Positions 45,538 through 55,563 are shown, counted from the first letter of the stretch. The stretch: DNA of 64,000 nucleotides from Plastoroseomonas hellenica (GCF_018129085.1 NZ_JAAGBB010000003.1:178421-242420); one strand, 5' to 3'. Made by a program: numbers and translations. The notes: a model not told the origin generated them from the letters alone.

Positions 45538-46040
45538 CAGGCGCGCCCCCGCAGCGTCGCGACCGCATCCCACATGCGCTCACCGTTGAAGAGGAGCCAG
45601 GTGACCCCGAGGATCGGCCAGGCGATGTGGATCAGCCACAGCGGCAGCTCCGCCAGCTCGCTCTCGCGGAACCAGGCAAAGTCTGTGAACTCGATGCCCC
45701 ACCAGACGAAGGTGAGCGCGAAGATCAGGATGAAGCTGCCGGAGACGAGGTCCATGATCGCCGCGGGCTTCGGCGACAGACGCGGGAAGACATCGACGAT
45801 GAAGTGGATGCCTTCCTTCAGCGCCAGCATGGCGCCGATCATCACCATCCAGACCAGCAGGAAGCGCGCCAGCTCCTCGGTCCAGATGTAGTGCGGGATG
45901 ATGGCGGTGTAGCGGGAGAAGATCTGCAGCGAGACCGGGATGACGATGATCAGCACCGAGATCGCGAGCAGGGCGGAAAGCAGGCGCGCATAGGCAGCCG
46001 AGAGGCGCCGGAACAGGCCGGGCGCGGTGGCGTCGGTCAT
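45537..46040 (-). CDS. TRAP transporter small permease (DctQ family)
   Basis: A 167-residue protein with four predicted helices and the DctQ pattern WTEELARFLLVWMVMIGAML near residue 52. It overlaps dctM by four bases and starts 49 bp after the receptor gene. It completes a receptor-small-large permease operon on the minus strand. Confidence 0.92.
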   Translation of the reverse strand: MTDATAPGLFRRLSAAYARLLSALLAISVLIIVIPVSLQIFSRYTAIIPHYIWTEELARFLLVWMVMIGAMLALKEGIHFIVDVFPRLSPKPAAIMDLVSGSFILIFALTFVWWGIEFTDFAWFRESELAELPLWLIHIAWPILGVTWLLFNGERMWDAVATLRGRA

Positions 46041-46089
46041 GCAATTGTCCCTGGAAAGGGGGCGGCCGGGCGCCGCCCCCGGGCCGATA

Positions 46090-47085
46090 TCACGCGGTGA
46101 TGGCGTTGATGCGGGTCATGATGGCTTCAGCGTCGATCTCGCGCGCATAGGTCATCATCACCGGCTCGACCGCGCGCAGCATCTGTGGGCGTTCGTTGAA
46201 AGCGATTCGGCGCAGGCGGCCGGCCCGCTCGAGCTGATCGAGTTTCTGGCTGTCCTCGGTCGATTCCGCCTGACGGCCGAAGACGCCGGCCTCCCGCCCT
46301 GCCCGGCGCACCGCTTCCTGCAGCTCACGCGGCAGGCGGTCAAAGACCTGCTTGGCGAAGCAGATCGGGCGGATGGTGATCGCGTGCTCGGTCATCAGCA
46401 GGTTGGGCGCCACTTCGAAGAACCGCATGGATTCGACGCCGGCGGCCTCGTTCTCGCCGGCCTCGATCACGTTGTTCTGGATGGCGTTGTAGACCTCGTT
46501 ATAGGCGATGACGGTCGGCGACATGCCGACCGCGGTGAAGGCGCGGCTCCAGATCGGCGCGCCCTGCACGCGCACCTTCAGGCCACGGAGCTCGGCCAGT
46601 GTGGAGGCGGTGCGATTGGCGAAGATATTGCGCACGCCGCCGCCGGCATAGCCGATGAGCATGACGCGGGCCCGACGCTCCACCTCCTGTGCGACCGGCG
46701 CGAAGAGGTCGGCATCCAGCACCCGGTTCCAGTGCGCCAGGTCGCGGAACAGGAAGGGCGCGTCGACGAAGGGCGCGGCGCGGCTGAAGGTCGACATATG
46801 CGCCGGGCTGACGATGCCGTAGTCCACGGCCCGCCCTTGCGCCATGTATTCGAAATACTGCTTCTCCAGCCCGAGGCTGGAATTCTTGTGCAGCACAAAA
46901 TTGACCGGTCGATTGTAGTATTGCTTGACCAGCTCTTCGAACCGCACCAGGGCGCGGGTGAAGACGTGGTCGTCGTTGAACTGCACGGCGCCGTTCAGCG
47001 TGATGGGCTGCTGCGCCCGGACGATGCCCGGCATCGCGAGCACGGCAACGCCCCCGGCTGCGCCGAGGATCTCCCTGCGCTTCAT
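46090..47085 (-). CDS. TRAP transporter substrate-binding protein, DctP-like
   Basis: A 331-residue receptor. The N-terminus MKRREILGAAGGVAVLAMPG looks like a Tat signal peptide (RR followed by hydrophobics). LRGLKVRVQGAP near residue 168 carries the conserved Arg that binds the ligand carboxylate. A GGGAG site precedes the ATG. It is divergent from an SDR gene, which may act on the imported compound. Ligand unknown. Confidence 0.9.
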   Translation of the reverse strand: MKRREILGAAGGVAVLAMPGIVRAQQPITLNGAVQFNDDHVFTRALVRFEELVKQYYNRPVNFVLHKNSSLGLEKQYFEYMAQGRAVDYGIVSPAHMSTFSRAAPFVDAPFLFRDLAHWNRVLDADLFAPVAQEVERRARVMLIGYAGGGVRNIFANRTASTLAELRGLKVRVQGAPIWSRAFTAVGMSPTVIAYNEVYNAIQNNVIEAGENEAAGVESMRFFEVAPNLLMTEHAITIRPICFAKQVFDRLPRELQEAVRRAGREAGVFGRQAESTEDSQKLDQLERAGRLRRIAFNERPQMLRAVEPVMMTYAREIDAEAIMTRINAITA

Positions 47086-47228
47086 GGTTGTTCTCTCCCG
47101 TCACTATCATGCCGGCTTCTGCGAACCGGCTGGTTACCAGTATGGAGAAAAGCGGCGCGGCTGGAAGCGGAACTTCATGCCGCCTAGGCTCGACCATTGG
47201 CGGCTTAGCGCCGCGAAGGAGGAAACGC

Positions 47229-47984
47229 ATGAACAGGATCGATCTCGCCGGCCGCGTGGCGGTGGTCACCGGCGGCGCACGGGGCATCGGCCTCGCGATC
47301 GCCGAACGGGCCGCGGATAGCGGGGCGGCATTGGCGCTCTGGGACATGGATGCCGGCAAGCTCGCCGAGACCCAGGCGAGGCTGGAGGCCAAGGGCGCCC
47401 GCGTCTCCACCCATGCCCTCGACCTGACCAAGGACGCCGCAGTCGAGGCCGCGGTCGCCGCGACGCTGGAGGCGCATGGCGGCATCGACATCCTGGTGAA
47501 CAATGCCGGCATCACCGGCGGCAATGCACCGACCTGGGAATTGCCGGTCGCCGAATGGCGGCGGGTGGTGGAGGTGAACCTGATCGCCCCCTTCCTGGTC
47601 TGCCGCGCCGTGGTGCCGGCTATGCTGAAGCGGGGCTACGGGCGGATCGTCAACATCGCCTCGGTCGCGGGCAAGGAAGGCAATCCGAATGCCTCCCATT
47701 ACAGCGCCTCGAAAGCGGGACTGATCGGGTTGACCAAGTCGCTCGGGAAGGAATTGGCGACCAAGGGGGTGCTGGTGAACGCCATCGCCCCGGCCGCGGC
47801 CAAGACCGACCTCTTCGCCCAGATGACCGAGGCGCAAATCGCCTACATGCTCTCGAAGATCCCAATGGGCCGCTTCGTCGAGACCGGCGAGATCGCCGCC
47901 ATGGCATGCTGGCTGGCATCGGAGGAATGCAGCTTCGCGACCGGCGCCGTCTTCGATGTGACCGGCGGTCGCGCCGTCTACTAG
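47229..47984 (+). CDS. SDR family oxidoreductase
   Basis: A 251-residue classical SDR with GGARGIG near residue 14, NNAG near residue 90, and catalytic YSASK near residue 157. A perfect AAGGAGG site lies upstream of the ATG at 47229. The end is TGG-rich GGRAVY. It is convergent with spoVR with only 19 bp between. Its divergent TRAP neighbours suggest it oxidises an imported hydroxyacid or sugar, but this is inference. Confidence 0.92.
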   Translation: MNRIDLAGRVAVVTGGARGIGLAIAERAADSGAALALWDMDAGKLAETQARLEAKGARVSTHALDLTKDAAVEAAVAATLEAHGGIDILVNNAGITGGNAPTWELPVAEWRRVVEVNLIAPFLVCRAVVPAMLKRGYGRIVNIASVAGKEGNPNASHYSASKAGLIGLTKSLGKELATKGVLVNAIAPAAAKTDLFAQMTEAQIAYMLSKIPMGRFVETGEIAAMACWLASEECSFATGAVFDVTGGRAVY

Positions 47985-48003
47985 CTGAGGACGCCCGCTT
48001 GAA

Positions 48004-49539
48004 CTAGCCGGTGGCGATACCCGGCCGCGATGCGGCGTGGTGCTCCTTCAGGATGCGGTCCTCCACGGGATCCATCTCCTTCAGCACCACGTCGTAACCC
48101 CAGAGATCGGCCAGGTGCTGCAGCACCGCCTTGACCTCCTCCGCCTGCAGAAGCTGGCGGTCGAGCACGCGATGGTGCAGCACCAGCCGCCGGTCGCCGG
48201 CGAGATCGACATCGGCGATCTGGATGTCAGGATCGGTGCGGCCGATATCATACTGCCGTGCCAGCGCGCGACGAATGCGCCGATAGCCGCGCTCGTCATG
48301 GATGGCGGCGACCCGCAGCGCGTCCTCGTCCTCTTCATCGGCGAGGTGGAACAGGCGCAGGTCACGCATCAGCCGCGGCGAGAGGAACTGGGCGATGAAG
48401 CTTTCGTCTCGGAAGGCTGCCCAGCCCTCCCGCAAGACGCCCATTGCATCGCCGCAGCCGGCGAAGGCCGGGAACCAGTCGCGATCCTCGGCGGTCGGAT
48501 CCTCGGCGATCCGAGCGATGTCGCTCATCATCGCGAAGCCAAGGGCGTAGGGATTCAGCCCGCCATAGCGCGGATCGTCGTAGCTTGGCTGGAACACGAC
48601 GTTGGTATGGCTCTGGAGGAACTCCAGATAGTGGCCGTCGGTGATGCGGCCCTGCTCGTGCAGCCGCGTCAGGATGCGGTGGTGCACATAGGTCGCGCAG
48701 CCCTCATTCATCACCTTGGTCTGGATCTGCGGATAGAAATACTGCGCCACCTGCCGGACGATGCGCAGGATCTCGCGTTGCCAGGGTGCCAGGCGCGGCG
48801 CCGACTTCTCCAGGAAGTACAGGATGTTCTCCTGCGGCAGTTCCAGCAGCGCGCGGCGCCTTTCATCATCGGCGCGGCGCTGGGTGGTGCCCGATGCCGG
48901 AACCGTGGCCCGCCAGAGATCGTTGTACATCGCCTCGTCATGCGCGCGGCGCTCCAGCTCCCGCCGCCGCTCGCTGGCGAGATCGGGCACGCGGCGGCGC
49001 GGCGATCGGAAGACGCCGTGCGATTGCAGCGCATGGGCGGCATCGAGCACGCGCTCCACCGCCGTCGCGCCATACCGATCCTCGCATTCTGTGACATAGC
49101 CGCGCGCGAATTCCAGATAGTCGAGGATCCCCTCGGCATCCGTCCATTGCTGGAACAAGGTGTTGTTCTTGAAGAAGTGGTTGTGACCGAAGGCGGCGTG
49201 CGCGATCACCAGCGTCTGCATCAGCGCCGTGTTCTCCTCCATGACGTAGGAGATGCAGGGCGAGGAGTTGATGACGATCTCATAGGCCAGGCCCTGGAAA
49301 CCCTTGCGGTAGAGGCCTTCATGCCGGGCGAAGCGCTTGCCGAAGGACCAGTGCTTGTAGAGCACCGGCATGCCGTTCGCCGCATAGGCGTCGAGCATCT
49401 GCTCGGCCGAGATCACTTCGATGCGGTTGGGATAGGTGCTGAGGCCGAGTTCATTCTGGGCGATCGCCTCGCAGGCGTCGTGCACGCGGCGGATGGTATC
49501 GAAATCCCATTCGGCGCCTTTGAACAGAAGCTCGCTCAC
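48004..49539 (-). CDS. SpoVR family protein
   Basis: A 511-residue SpoVR homologue. Signature segments include TYPNRIEVISAEQMLDAYA near residue 36, GHNHFFKNN near residue 117, MNEGCATYVHH near residue 275, and NPYALGFAMM near residue 327. In enterics the homologue (YcgB) forms a stress-linked module with YeaG and YeaH. It overlaps the yeaH-like gene stop by four bases, so it is last in that operon. The molecular function is unknown. Confidence 0.94.
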   Translation of the reverse strand: MSELLFKGAEWDFDTIRRVHDACEAIAQNELGLSTYPNRIEVISAEQMLDAYAANGMPVLYKHWSFGKRFARHEGLYRKGFQGLAYEIVINSSPCISYVMEENTALMQTLVIAHAAFGHNHFFKNNTLFQQWTDAEGILDYLEFARGYVTECEDRYGATAVERVLDAAHALQSHGVFRSPRRRVPDLASERRRELERRAHDEAMYNDLWRATVPASGTTQRRADDERRRALLELPQENILYFLEKSAPRLAPWQREILRIVRQVAQYFYPQIQTKVMNEGCATYVHHRILTRLHEQGRITDGHYLEFLQSHTNVVFQPSYDDPRYGGLNPYALGFAMMSDIARIAEDPTAEDRDWFPAFAGCGDAMGVLREGWAAFRDESFIAQFLSPRLMRDLRLFHLADEEDEDALRVAAIHDERGYRRIRRALARQYDIGRTDPDIQIADVDLAGDRRLVLHHRVLDRQLLQAEEVKAVLQHLADLWGYDVVLKEMDPVEDRILKEHHAASRPGIATG

Positions 49540-50837
49540 GGGCTGGCCTCCGTGGTCGCGCCCTTGCGGAACAGCTCACGGAAGACCGGGTAGATGTCCT
49601 TCCGATGCCTCACCTTGCGCATCGCGATCGGCAGCCCGTCGGCACGGAGCGCGGTGTAGAGCCGCCAGAGGTCGGTCTCGCGCGGGATGAAGCCGATCGG
49701 GCCATGATCACCTTCCCGCCCGACTTCCAGATAGGCGTAGTACTGGCAGGCGGGCAGGATCTCGGTCGCCAGCAGGCCCGCGGTCTTGTCGTTGTCGGAG
49801 GCGGTATTGTCGCCGTCGCTCGCCTGTGCCGCGTAGATGTTCCAGTCATCCGGGCTGAAACGGGCGGCGAGCACGCGCCGCATCTCCTCGAGCGCGGTCG
49901 AAACCACGGTGCCGCCGGTTTCCGGGCTGCGGAAGAAGGTCTCCTCGTCGACTTCCTTCGCCTCATGCGTGTGGCGGATGAAGACCACCTCCACGTGCTT
50001 GTAGCGGCGCTTCAGGAACACGTAGAGCAACAGGTAGAAGCGCTTCGCGAGATCCTTCATCCCCTCGGTCATCGAACCCGAGACGTCCATCAGGCAGAAC
50101 ATCACCGCCTGCGCGATCGGCCGCGGTGCCGGCGCGAATTGCCGGTAGCGGACATCCAACGGGTCGATATAGGGGATCCGCAGCACCCGGTGCTTCAGCC
50201 GCGCGATCTCGCTGCGCAGGGCCTCGGCACGCTCCAGGGCACCGGCCTCCTCGGCTGCGCGCGCTTGGTCCTCCAGGGCCTCCAGAGCCTCGGGCTTCGG
50301 GCGCTTCAATGCGATGCGGCGCGAGAGCGCGTTGCGCATGGTGCGGCCCAAGGCCAGGTTCGCGGGCGATCCGGTGGAGGAGAAGCCGGCGCGGCGGAAG
50401 CCCGCCGCCTCCCCCACCACCATGCGCTTCTTCGCGAGGTCCGGCAGTTCCAAATCCTCCAGGAAGAGGTCCAGGAACTCCTCCTGGGTCAGGGCGAAGC
50501 GAAACTCGTCCTCGCCCGACCCGGTATCGCTCCCTTCCTGCCCGGAGCCACCGCCGCCGCCACCACGCGGCCGCGGAATGCGGTCGCCCTCCGCGAAGTC
50601 CTTGTTGCCGGGCAGCACATGCTCACGGTTGCCGCCCGCGGCGCGGCGCAGCGCCGGTTCCTTCACGCCGGAGGCGGGGATGCTCACCTCACCCCCGCGC
50701 TCCATATCCTTCATCCCGCGACCCGTGACGCTGTCGCGCACTGCGTCCTGGATCTGTTCCTTCGCGCGCCGGAGAAAGCGCTGCCGGTTCGCGAGGCTCT
50801 TGCCGCCGGGATTGCGCCGACGATCGACGATGTGCAT
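49536..50837 (-). CDS. YeaH/YhbH family (DUF444) von Willebrand A-like protein
   Basis: A 433-residue protein of the YeaH family. Residues 91-99 are a glycine-rich tract. A MIDAS-type DVSGSM lies at 251-256 in a vWA-like domain, and the linker carries charged helices. It works with the PrkA kinase (YeaG), a pair induced by nitrogen or general stress in E. coli. It starts 21 bp after prkA and overlaps spoVR. Confidence 0.94.
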   Translation of the reverse strand: MHIVDRRRNPGGKSLANRQRFLRRAKEQIQDAVRDSVTGRGMKDMERGGEVSIPASGVKEPALRRAAGGNREHVLPGNKDFAEGDRIPRPRGGGGGGSGQEGSDTGSGEDEFRFALTQEEFLDLFLEDLELPDLAKKRMVVGEAAGFRRAGFSSTGSPANLALGRTMRNALSRRIALKRPKPEALEALEDQARAAEEAGALERAEALRSEIARLKHRVLRIPYIDPLDVRYRQFAPAPRPIAQAVMFCLMDVSGSMTEGMKDLAKRFYLLLYVFLKRRYKHVEVVFIRHTHEAKEVDEETFFRSPETGGTVVSTALEEMRRVLAARFSPDDWNIYAAQASDGDNTASDNDKTAGLLATEILPACQYYAYLEVGREGDHGPIGFIPRETDLWRLYTALRADGLPIAMRKVRHRKDIYPVFRELFRKGATTEASP

Positions 50838-50858
50838 GGAGGTTTCCGATCGCGCCCC

Positions 50859-52805
50859 TCAGCCCGACTGCTTGACGCGCATGTACCATTCCACCAGGCG
50901 CCGCACCTGGCGTTCGGTATAGCCACGCGACGTCATGCGTTCGACGAACTCGCTGTGCTTGCGCTCGGTCTCGTTGTCCTTCTTGGAGCCGAAGCTGATC
51001 ACCGGCAGCAATTCCTCGACCTGGCTGAACATCCGCCGCTCGATCACCTCGCGCAGCTTCTCGTAGCTGGTCCAGCTCGGGTTGCGCCCGGCATTGGCGG
51101 CGCGGGTGCGCAGCGCGAACTTCACCACCTCGTTGCGGAAATCCTTCGGGTTGGCGATGCCCGCCGGCTTCTCGATCTTGGTCAGCTCCTGGTTCAGCGC
51201 GTCGCGGTTGAGAAGCTGCCCCGTATCGGGATCCTTGAAGTCCTGATCCTCGATCCAGGCATCCGCATAGGCGACGTAGCGGTCGAACAGGTTCTGGCCG
51301 TAGTCGTGATAGCTTTCCAGATAGGCTTTCTGGATCTCGTTGCCGATGAACTCGGCATAGCGCGGGGCCAGCTCGCCTTTGATGAATTCGAGGAAGCGCT
51401 TCTCGGTCTCGTCGGCGAACTGCTCGCGCCGGATGGCCTGCTCCAGCACATACATCAGGTGCACCGGGTCGGCTGCGACCTCGATGGTGTCATGGTTGAA
51501 GGTGGCGGCCAGCACCTTGAACGCGAAGCGGGTCGAGATGCCGTCCATCCCTTCATCGGCGCCGGCGGCATCGCGGTATTCCTGCAGGCTGCGGGCGCGC
51601 GGGTCGGTCTCCTTCAGGCTTTCGCCGTCATAGACGCGCATCTTGGCGAAGAGGCTGCTGTTCTCATGCCGCCGCAGCCGCGACAGCACGGAGAAGCGGG
51701 CCAGCATCTCGAGCGTGCCCGGCGCGCAGGGCGCGCGGGACAGCTCGCTGCTGCGCAGCAGCTTGTCGTAGATGCGCTGCTCCTCGGTCACGCGCAGGCA
51801 GTAGGGGACCTTGATGACATAGATGCGGTCGATGAAGGCCTCGTTGTTCCGGTTGTTCCGGAAGGCCTGCCACTCCGCCTCATTGGAGTGGGCCATGATG
51901 ATCCCCTGGAAGGGGATGGCGCCGATATTCTCGGTGCCGATGTAGCTACCCTCCTGCGTCGCAGTCAGCAGCGGGTGCAGCATCTTGATCGGCGCCTTGA
52001 ACATCTCGACGAATTCGAGGATGCCCTGGTTGGCGCGGTTGAGCCCGCCCGAGAAGCTGTAGGCATCCGGGTCGTTCTGGGCGTGGATCTCGAGCTTGCG
52101 GATATCGACCTTGCCGACGAGCGAGGAGATGTCCTGGTTGTTCTCGTCGCCCGGCTCGGTCTTGGCGACCGCGATCTGGCGCAGCCGGGACGGGTTGAGC
52201 CGGGCCACCCGGAAGCGGGAGACGTCGCCACCAAATTCATCGAGCCGCTTCACGGCCCAGGGGCTCATGAAGCCCGAGAGGCGGCGACGCGGGATGCCGT
52301 AGCGGTCCTCCAGCATCGGCCCGAACTTCTCCGGGTCGAACAGGCCGAGCGGGTTCTCGAAAACCGGGCTGAGCTCATCCCCAGCCTTCAGCACATAGAC
52401 CGGATAGGCCTCGATCAATGCCTTGAGACGCTCCGCCAGGGAGGATTTGCCGCCGCCGACCGGGCCCAGCAGGTAGAGGATCTGCTTTCGCTCCTCGAGG
52501 CCCTGGGCGGCGTGGCGGAAGAAGCCGACGATCCGCTCTATCGTCTCCTCCATGCCGTAGAATTCGGCGAAGGCGGGATAGCGGCGGATGGTGCGGTTCA
52601 GGAAGATGCGCCCGAGCAGCGGATCCCGGGCCGTGTCCATGATCTCCGGTTCACCGATCGCGGCAAGTATGCGTTCCGGGGCGGAGGCGAACATCATCGG
52701 GTCCGACCGGCAGCCCTGCAGATAATCCGCAAGCGACATGTCAGCGTCGCGGCGCTGGTCGAAACTCCGGGCGAACTGGACGAAAACGTCGTCAGACGGA
52801 TGCAT
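50859..52805 (-). CDS. PrkA family serine protein kinase (YeaG)
   Basis: A 648-residue AAA-plus kinase hybrid. The Walker A GPVGGGKSS lies at 114-122, followed by the PrkA core and the EWQAFRNNRNNEAFIDRI segment near residue 307. It is first in the prkA-yeaH-spoVR operon, whose presumed promoter lies in 52806-53113. PrkA/YeaG has autokinase activity in E. coli and B. subtilis; targets are poorly known. The start is ATG with a CGAGGAGCATAGC region upstream. Confidence 0.95.
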   Translation of the reverse strand: MHPSDDVFVQFARSFDQRRDADMSLADYLQGCRSDPMMFASAPERILAAIGEPEIMDTARDPLLGRIFLNRTIRRYPAFAEFYGMEETIERIVGFFRHAAQGLEERKQILYLLGPVGGGKSSLAERLKALIEAYPVYVLKAGDELSPVFENPLGLFDPEKFGPMLEDRYGIPRRRLSGFMSPWAVKRLDEFGGDVSRFRVARLNPSRLRQIAVAKTEPGDENNQDISSLVGKVDIRKLEIHAQNDPDAYSFSGGLNRANQGILEFVEMFKAPIKMLHPLLTATQEGSYIGTENIGAIPFQGIIMAHSNEAEWQAFRNNRNNEAFIDRIYVIKVPYCLRVTEEQRIYDKLLRSSELSRAPCAPGTLEMLARFSVLSRLRRHENSSLFAKMRVYDGESLKETDPRARSLQEYRDAAGADEGMDGISTRFAFKVLAATFNHDTIEVAADPVHLMYVLEQAIRREQFADETEKRFLEFIKGELAPRYAEFIGNEIQKAYLESYHDYGQNLFDRYVAYADAWIEDQDFKDPDTGQLLNRDALNQELTKIEKPAGIANPKDFRNEVVKFALRTRAANAGRNPSWTSYEKLREVIERRMFSQVEELLPVISFGSKKDNETERKHSEFVERMTSRGYTERQVRRLVEWYMRVKQSG

Positions 52806-52933
52806 GCTATGCTCCTCGCCGAAGATTTAGGCGTATCACCACTACGCCCGCCCGACCGACGTGGTTGCTCCTCCTGACGTACTTTCCTCCAAAACTTTTT
52901 CTATCGCCGCGTGGCGGGCGTCGATGCTGCGTG

Positions 52934-52964
52934 ATTGTAGGCTCGTCGAGGGTATCAGATTCAA
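52934..52964 (-). promoter_or_regulatory. Candidate promoter for prkA-yeaH-spoVR
   Basis: Read on the minus strand: TTGAAT (52959-52964) as -35, a 19-bp spacer, and TACAAT (52934-52939) as -10. The spacer is two bases longer than ideal, so the call is weak. The region lies about 130 bp from the prkA ATG. Confidence 0.3.
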
Positions 52965-52966
52965 GC

Positions 52967-52997
52967 GTTACAGCGTTTCGCAACGTCATCCTGTAAC
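52967..52997. promoter_or_regulatory. Candidate operator: 7-bp inverted repeat with 17-bp spacer
   Basis: GTTACAG (52967-52973) and CTGTAAC (52991-52997) form an exact inverted pair just upstream of the candidate promoter. No regulator family is recognised from this motif. Confidence 0.3.
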
Positions 52998-53113
52998 CTC
53001 GTGGCAAGAAAGCCGCGCGCAACAGGGCGAAAACAGGGGTGGATGGACAACCGGCCCTCTCGGGGCGACACACTCCCCATCCGAGACGCGAACAGAATGG
53101 GAAGGAAATCACC

Positions 53114-53878
53114 ATGGCGGCGCAACATACGGGCCGAGTCGCGCTGGTAACCGGTGCCGGGACGGGAATCGGACGCTCGGTCGCGCTGGGGTTGCTGGGG
53201 GCCGGCTATTCGGTGGCGCTTGCCGGCCGCCGCCAGGAACCGCTCGACGAAACCGTCTCCCTGGCCGGCGCGGCCGGCGCCCAGGCCCTGCCGGTCGCGA
53301 CCGATGTCGCTGACCCGGCCGGAGTCGCAGCGCTCTTCGACGCGATTCGCGCCCGCTTCGGCCGTATCGACCTGGTGTTCAACAATGCCGGCCTGAACGC
53401 CCCGGGCACCCCCTTCGAGGACCTGTCCTACGAGAAGTGGTCGGAAATCGTCGGCGTGAACCTGACCGGCAGCTTCCTGGTCGCCCAGACCGCCTTCCGG
53501 ATGATGAAGGAGCAGACGCCGCAGGGCGGCCGCATCATCAACAACGGCTCCATCTCCGCCCATGCCCCGCGGCCGGACAGCGCGCCCTACACGGCGACCA
53601 AGCACGCGGTGACCGGCCTGACCAAGTCGATCAGCCTCGATGGCCGGAAATACGACATCGCCTGCGGCCAGATCGACATCGGCAATGCCGCGACACCTAT
53701 GACCCAGCGCATGCAGCGGGGCGTCAAGCAGGCCGATGGCGAGGTGAAGGTGGAGCCCACCATGGATGTGGACAATGTCGCCACCACCATCCTGTTCATG
53801 GACAGCCTGCCAATCGACGCGAACGTCCAGTTCGTGACGGTGATGGCCACCAAGATGCCCTTCGTCGGTCGCGGTTGA
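53114..53878 (+). CDS. SDR family oxidoreductase
   Basis: A 254-residue SDR with GAGTGIG near residue 14, NNAG near residue 89, and catalytic YTATK near residue 160. AAGGAA precedes the ATG at 53114. The C-terminus KMPFVGRG matches a known SDR subgroup of unknown substrate. It stands divergent from prkA and 91 bp before the third TRAP operon; a shared transcript with the TRAP genes is possible. Confidence 0.92.
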   Translation: MAAQHTGRVALVTGAGTGIGRSVALGLLGAGYSVALAGRRQEPLDETVSLAGAAGAQALPVATDVADPAGVAALFDAIRARFGRIDLVFNNAGLNAPGTPFEDLSYEKWSEIVGVNLTGSFLVAQTAFRMMKEQTPQGGRIINNGSISAHAPRPDSAPYTATKHAVTGLTKSISLDGRKYDIACGQIDIGNAATPMTQRMQRGVKQADGEVKVEPTMDVDNVATTILFMDSLPIDANVQFVTVMATKMPFVGRG

Positions 53879-53969
53879 GAGCCCGAACGGCGCTGGACGC
53901 GGAGTCCGGCGCCGCTAGACTGTTACGACCGACGCGCTGACAAGGGCGCGCGGGAGAGGGGAACGACCG

Positions 53970-55022
53970 ATGGCCATCGACACGCTCCGCGCCGAGCGAC
54001 GCGCGCTGATCCTGGGCGGCGCCGGCGCGCTCGCCCTGCCCTGGATCGCCCGGGCGCAGACCAGCTACCGGTCGGAATACAAGATGTCGGTGGTCGGCAA
54101 CCGGCCGATCCCTTTCGCCGAGGGCGCCTTCAAATGGGCCGAGCTGGTGACGGAGCGCTCCGGCGGCCGCATCAATGTCCGGGTCTATCCTGGCAGCCAG
54201 CTCGTCGGCGGCGACCAGACCCGCGAATTGCTGGCCATGCGCCAGGGCGTCATCGACATGGCGGTGTTCAGCACCATCAACATCGCGCCCCAGGTGCGGG
54301 AGGTCGGGCTGTTCCAGCTCCCCTTCCTGATGCCGGACCACAAGGCGCTGGACGCTCTGATCCGGGGCGAGGTCGGGCGCGACATCTTCGGCGTCATGGA
54401 ACGCCGCGAGGTGGTGCCGGTCGCCTGGGGCGAGAACGGCTTCCGGGAGATCAGCAACTCCAAGCGCGCCATCCGGACGCCGGAGGATCTGCGCGGCCTG
54501 AAGATCCGCTTCGCCGCCGGCGCGATCTTCAGCGACATCTACACCGGCCTCGGGGCCAATCCGGTGCAGATGTCCTTCGCGGACCTGCAGCCGGCGCTCT
54601 CGACCGGGGCGGTTGACGGGCAGGAGAACCCGATCAACCTCTTCCTCGCCTTCCGCATGGACACCTTGGCGCAGAAGCACCTGACCATCTGGAACTATGT
54701 GAACGACCCGCTGATCTTCGCCCTCTCCCGCCAGGTCATGAACAGCTTCAGCCCCGCCGATCAGGCGCTGGTCCGCGACTGCGCTGTGGAGGCCGGGCGC
54801 TGGCAGATCGAGCTGACGCGGCGCGGCCTGGGCGTCGAAGGCGGCGATGACAGCTCGATCCGGGAATTGCGGCAGCGCGGGGTCGAGGTGATGGTGCTGA
54901 CGGCGGCGGAGAAGCAGGCCTTCGCCCGCGTCACCCGCCCGGTCTACGATCGCTGGGCGGCGACCGTCGGCGCCGAGCTGACCCGCAAGGCCGAAGCTGC
55001 CGTCCGCGCCGCTGCGGCATGA
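53970..55022 (+). CDS. TRAP transporter substrate-binding protein, DctP-like
   Basis: A 350-residue receptor. The N-terminus has a Tat-like Arg pair and hydrophobic stretch (ERRALILGGAGALALPW) ending near residue 30. Conserved features are LRGLKIRFAAGAIFSD near residue 177 and the 'DGQENPINLF' motif near residue 219, both typical DctP ligand-binding segments. It is first in the plus-strand TRAP operon that precedes a TauD-like dioxygenase gene. Confidence 0.92.
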   Translation: MAIDTLRAERRALILGGAGALALPWIARAQTSYRSEYKMSVVGNRPIPFAEGAFKWAELVTERSGGRINVRVYPGSQLVGGDQTRELLAMRQGVIDMAVFSTINIAPQVREVGLFQLPFLMPDHKALDALIRGEVGRDIFGVMERREVVPVAWGENGFREISNSKRAIRTPEDLRGLKIRFAAGAIFSDIYTGLGANPVQMSFADLQPALSTGAVDGQENPINLFLAFRMDTLAQKHLTIWNYVNDPLIFALSRQVMNSFSPADQALVRDCAVEAGRWQIELTRRGLGVEGGDDSSIRELRQRGVEVMVLTAAEKQAFARVTRPVYDRWAATVGAELTRKAEAAVRAAAA

Positions 55023-55053
55023 GCGGGCCTGGCCCGGGGCGGCAACATTCGGC

Positions 55054-55563
55054 ATGAGCGCCGAGCCCGACCCGACGGCACCGTTGCCGCGCCCGAGGAC
55101 GCGCCTATCGCTGCGCCTGGAGGAGGTTCTGGTCGCCGCGGTCATGGCGGTGATCGCGCTGATCACCGCGGCCAACGTGGCGATCCGCTACCTGACCGAT
55201 ATGTCGCTCGCCTTCACCGAGGAGTATTCCGTCGCGCTGATGGTCGGGCTGACCCTGTTCGGCACCGCGCTCGCCATCGCCAAGGGCGGGCATGTGCGGA
55301 TCGGCTACTTCACCGATCAGTTGCCGCCGCGCGCCCGCCGCGGCGCCGAGGCCGTCGCGATGGCGTTGACCGTCCTCTGCTTCGGGCTGCTGGCCTGGAA
55401 CGGCGGTCGCCTGGCCTATGATGAGTATGATTTCGAGGCGCTGTCCTCCGGCCTCGGCCATCCGCAATTCCTCTACACCATGTGGCTGCCGATCCTGTCG
55501 CTGCTGGTGATGGCGCGCGCGGCCGGCCGGCTGGTGCGAATGCTGCGCGGCGAGGAGGCATGA
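55054..55563 (+). CDS. TRAP transporter small permease (DctQ family)
   Basis: A 169-residue membrane protein with four predicted helices and the DctQ motif FTEEYSVALMVGLTLFGTAL near residue 53. It starts about 30 bp after dctP and overlaps the large permease start as ATGA. Confidence 0.92.
   Translation: MSAEPDPTAPLPRPRTRLSLRLEEVLVAAVMAVIALITAANVAIRYLTDMSLAFTEEYSVALMVGLTLFGTALAIAKGGHVRIGYFTDQLPPRARRGAEAVAMALTVLCFGLLAWNGGRLAYDEYDFEALSSGLGHPQFLYTMWLPILSLLVMARAAGRLVRMLRGEEA

Larger units (their letters stand above)
52806..53113. other. Promoter-bearing gap between prkA and the divergent SDR
   Basis: A 308-bp region with no gene. It separates the stress kinase operon (minus) from the SDR gene (plus). 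It holds a candidate minus-strand promoter (52934-52964) and a 7-bp inverted repeat GTTACAG/CTGTAAC at 52967-52973/52991-52997 separated by 17 bp, which could be an operator. The rest is unremarkable, with an AAGGAA site just before the SDR start. Confidence 0.5.

Noticed and set aside
49605..52877. A 1090-codon open frame on the plus strand, antisense to prkA and yeaH
   Set aside because: It runs opposite to well-identified genes and its product is His/Arg/Gly-rich with no family motif. High GC content makes such antisense frames common.
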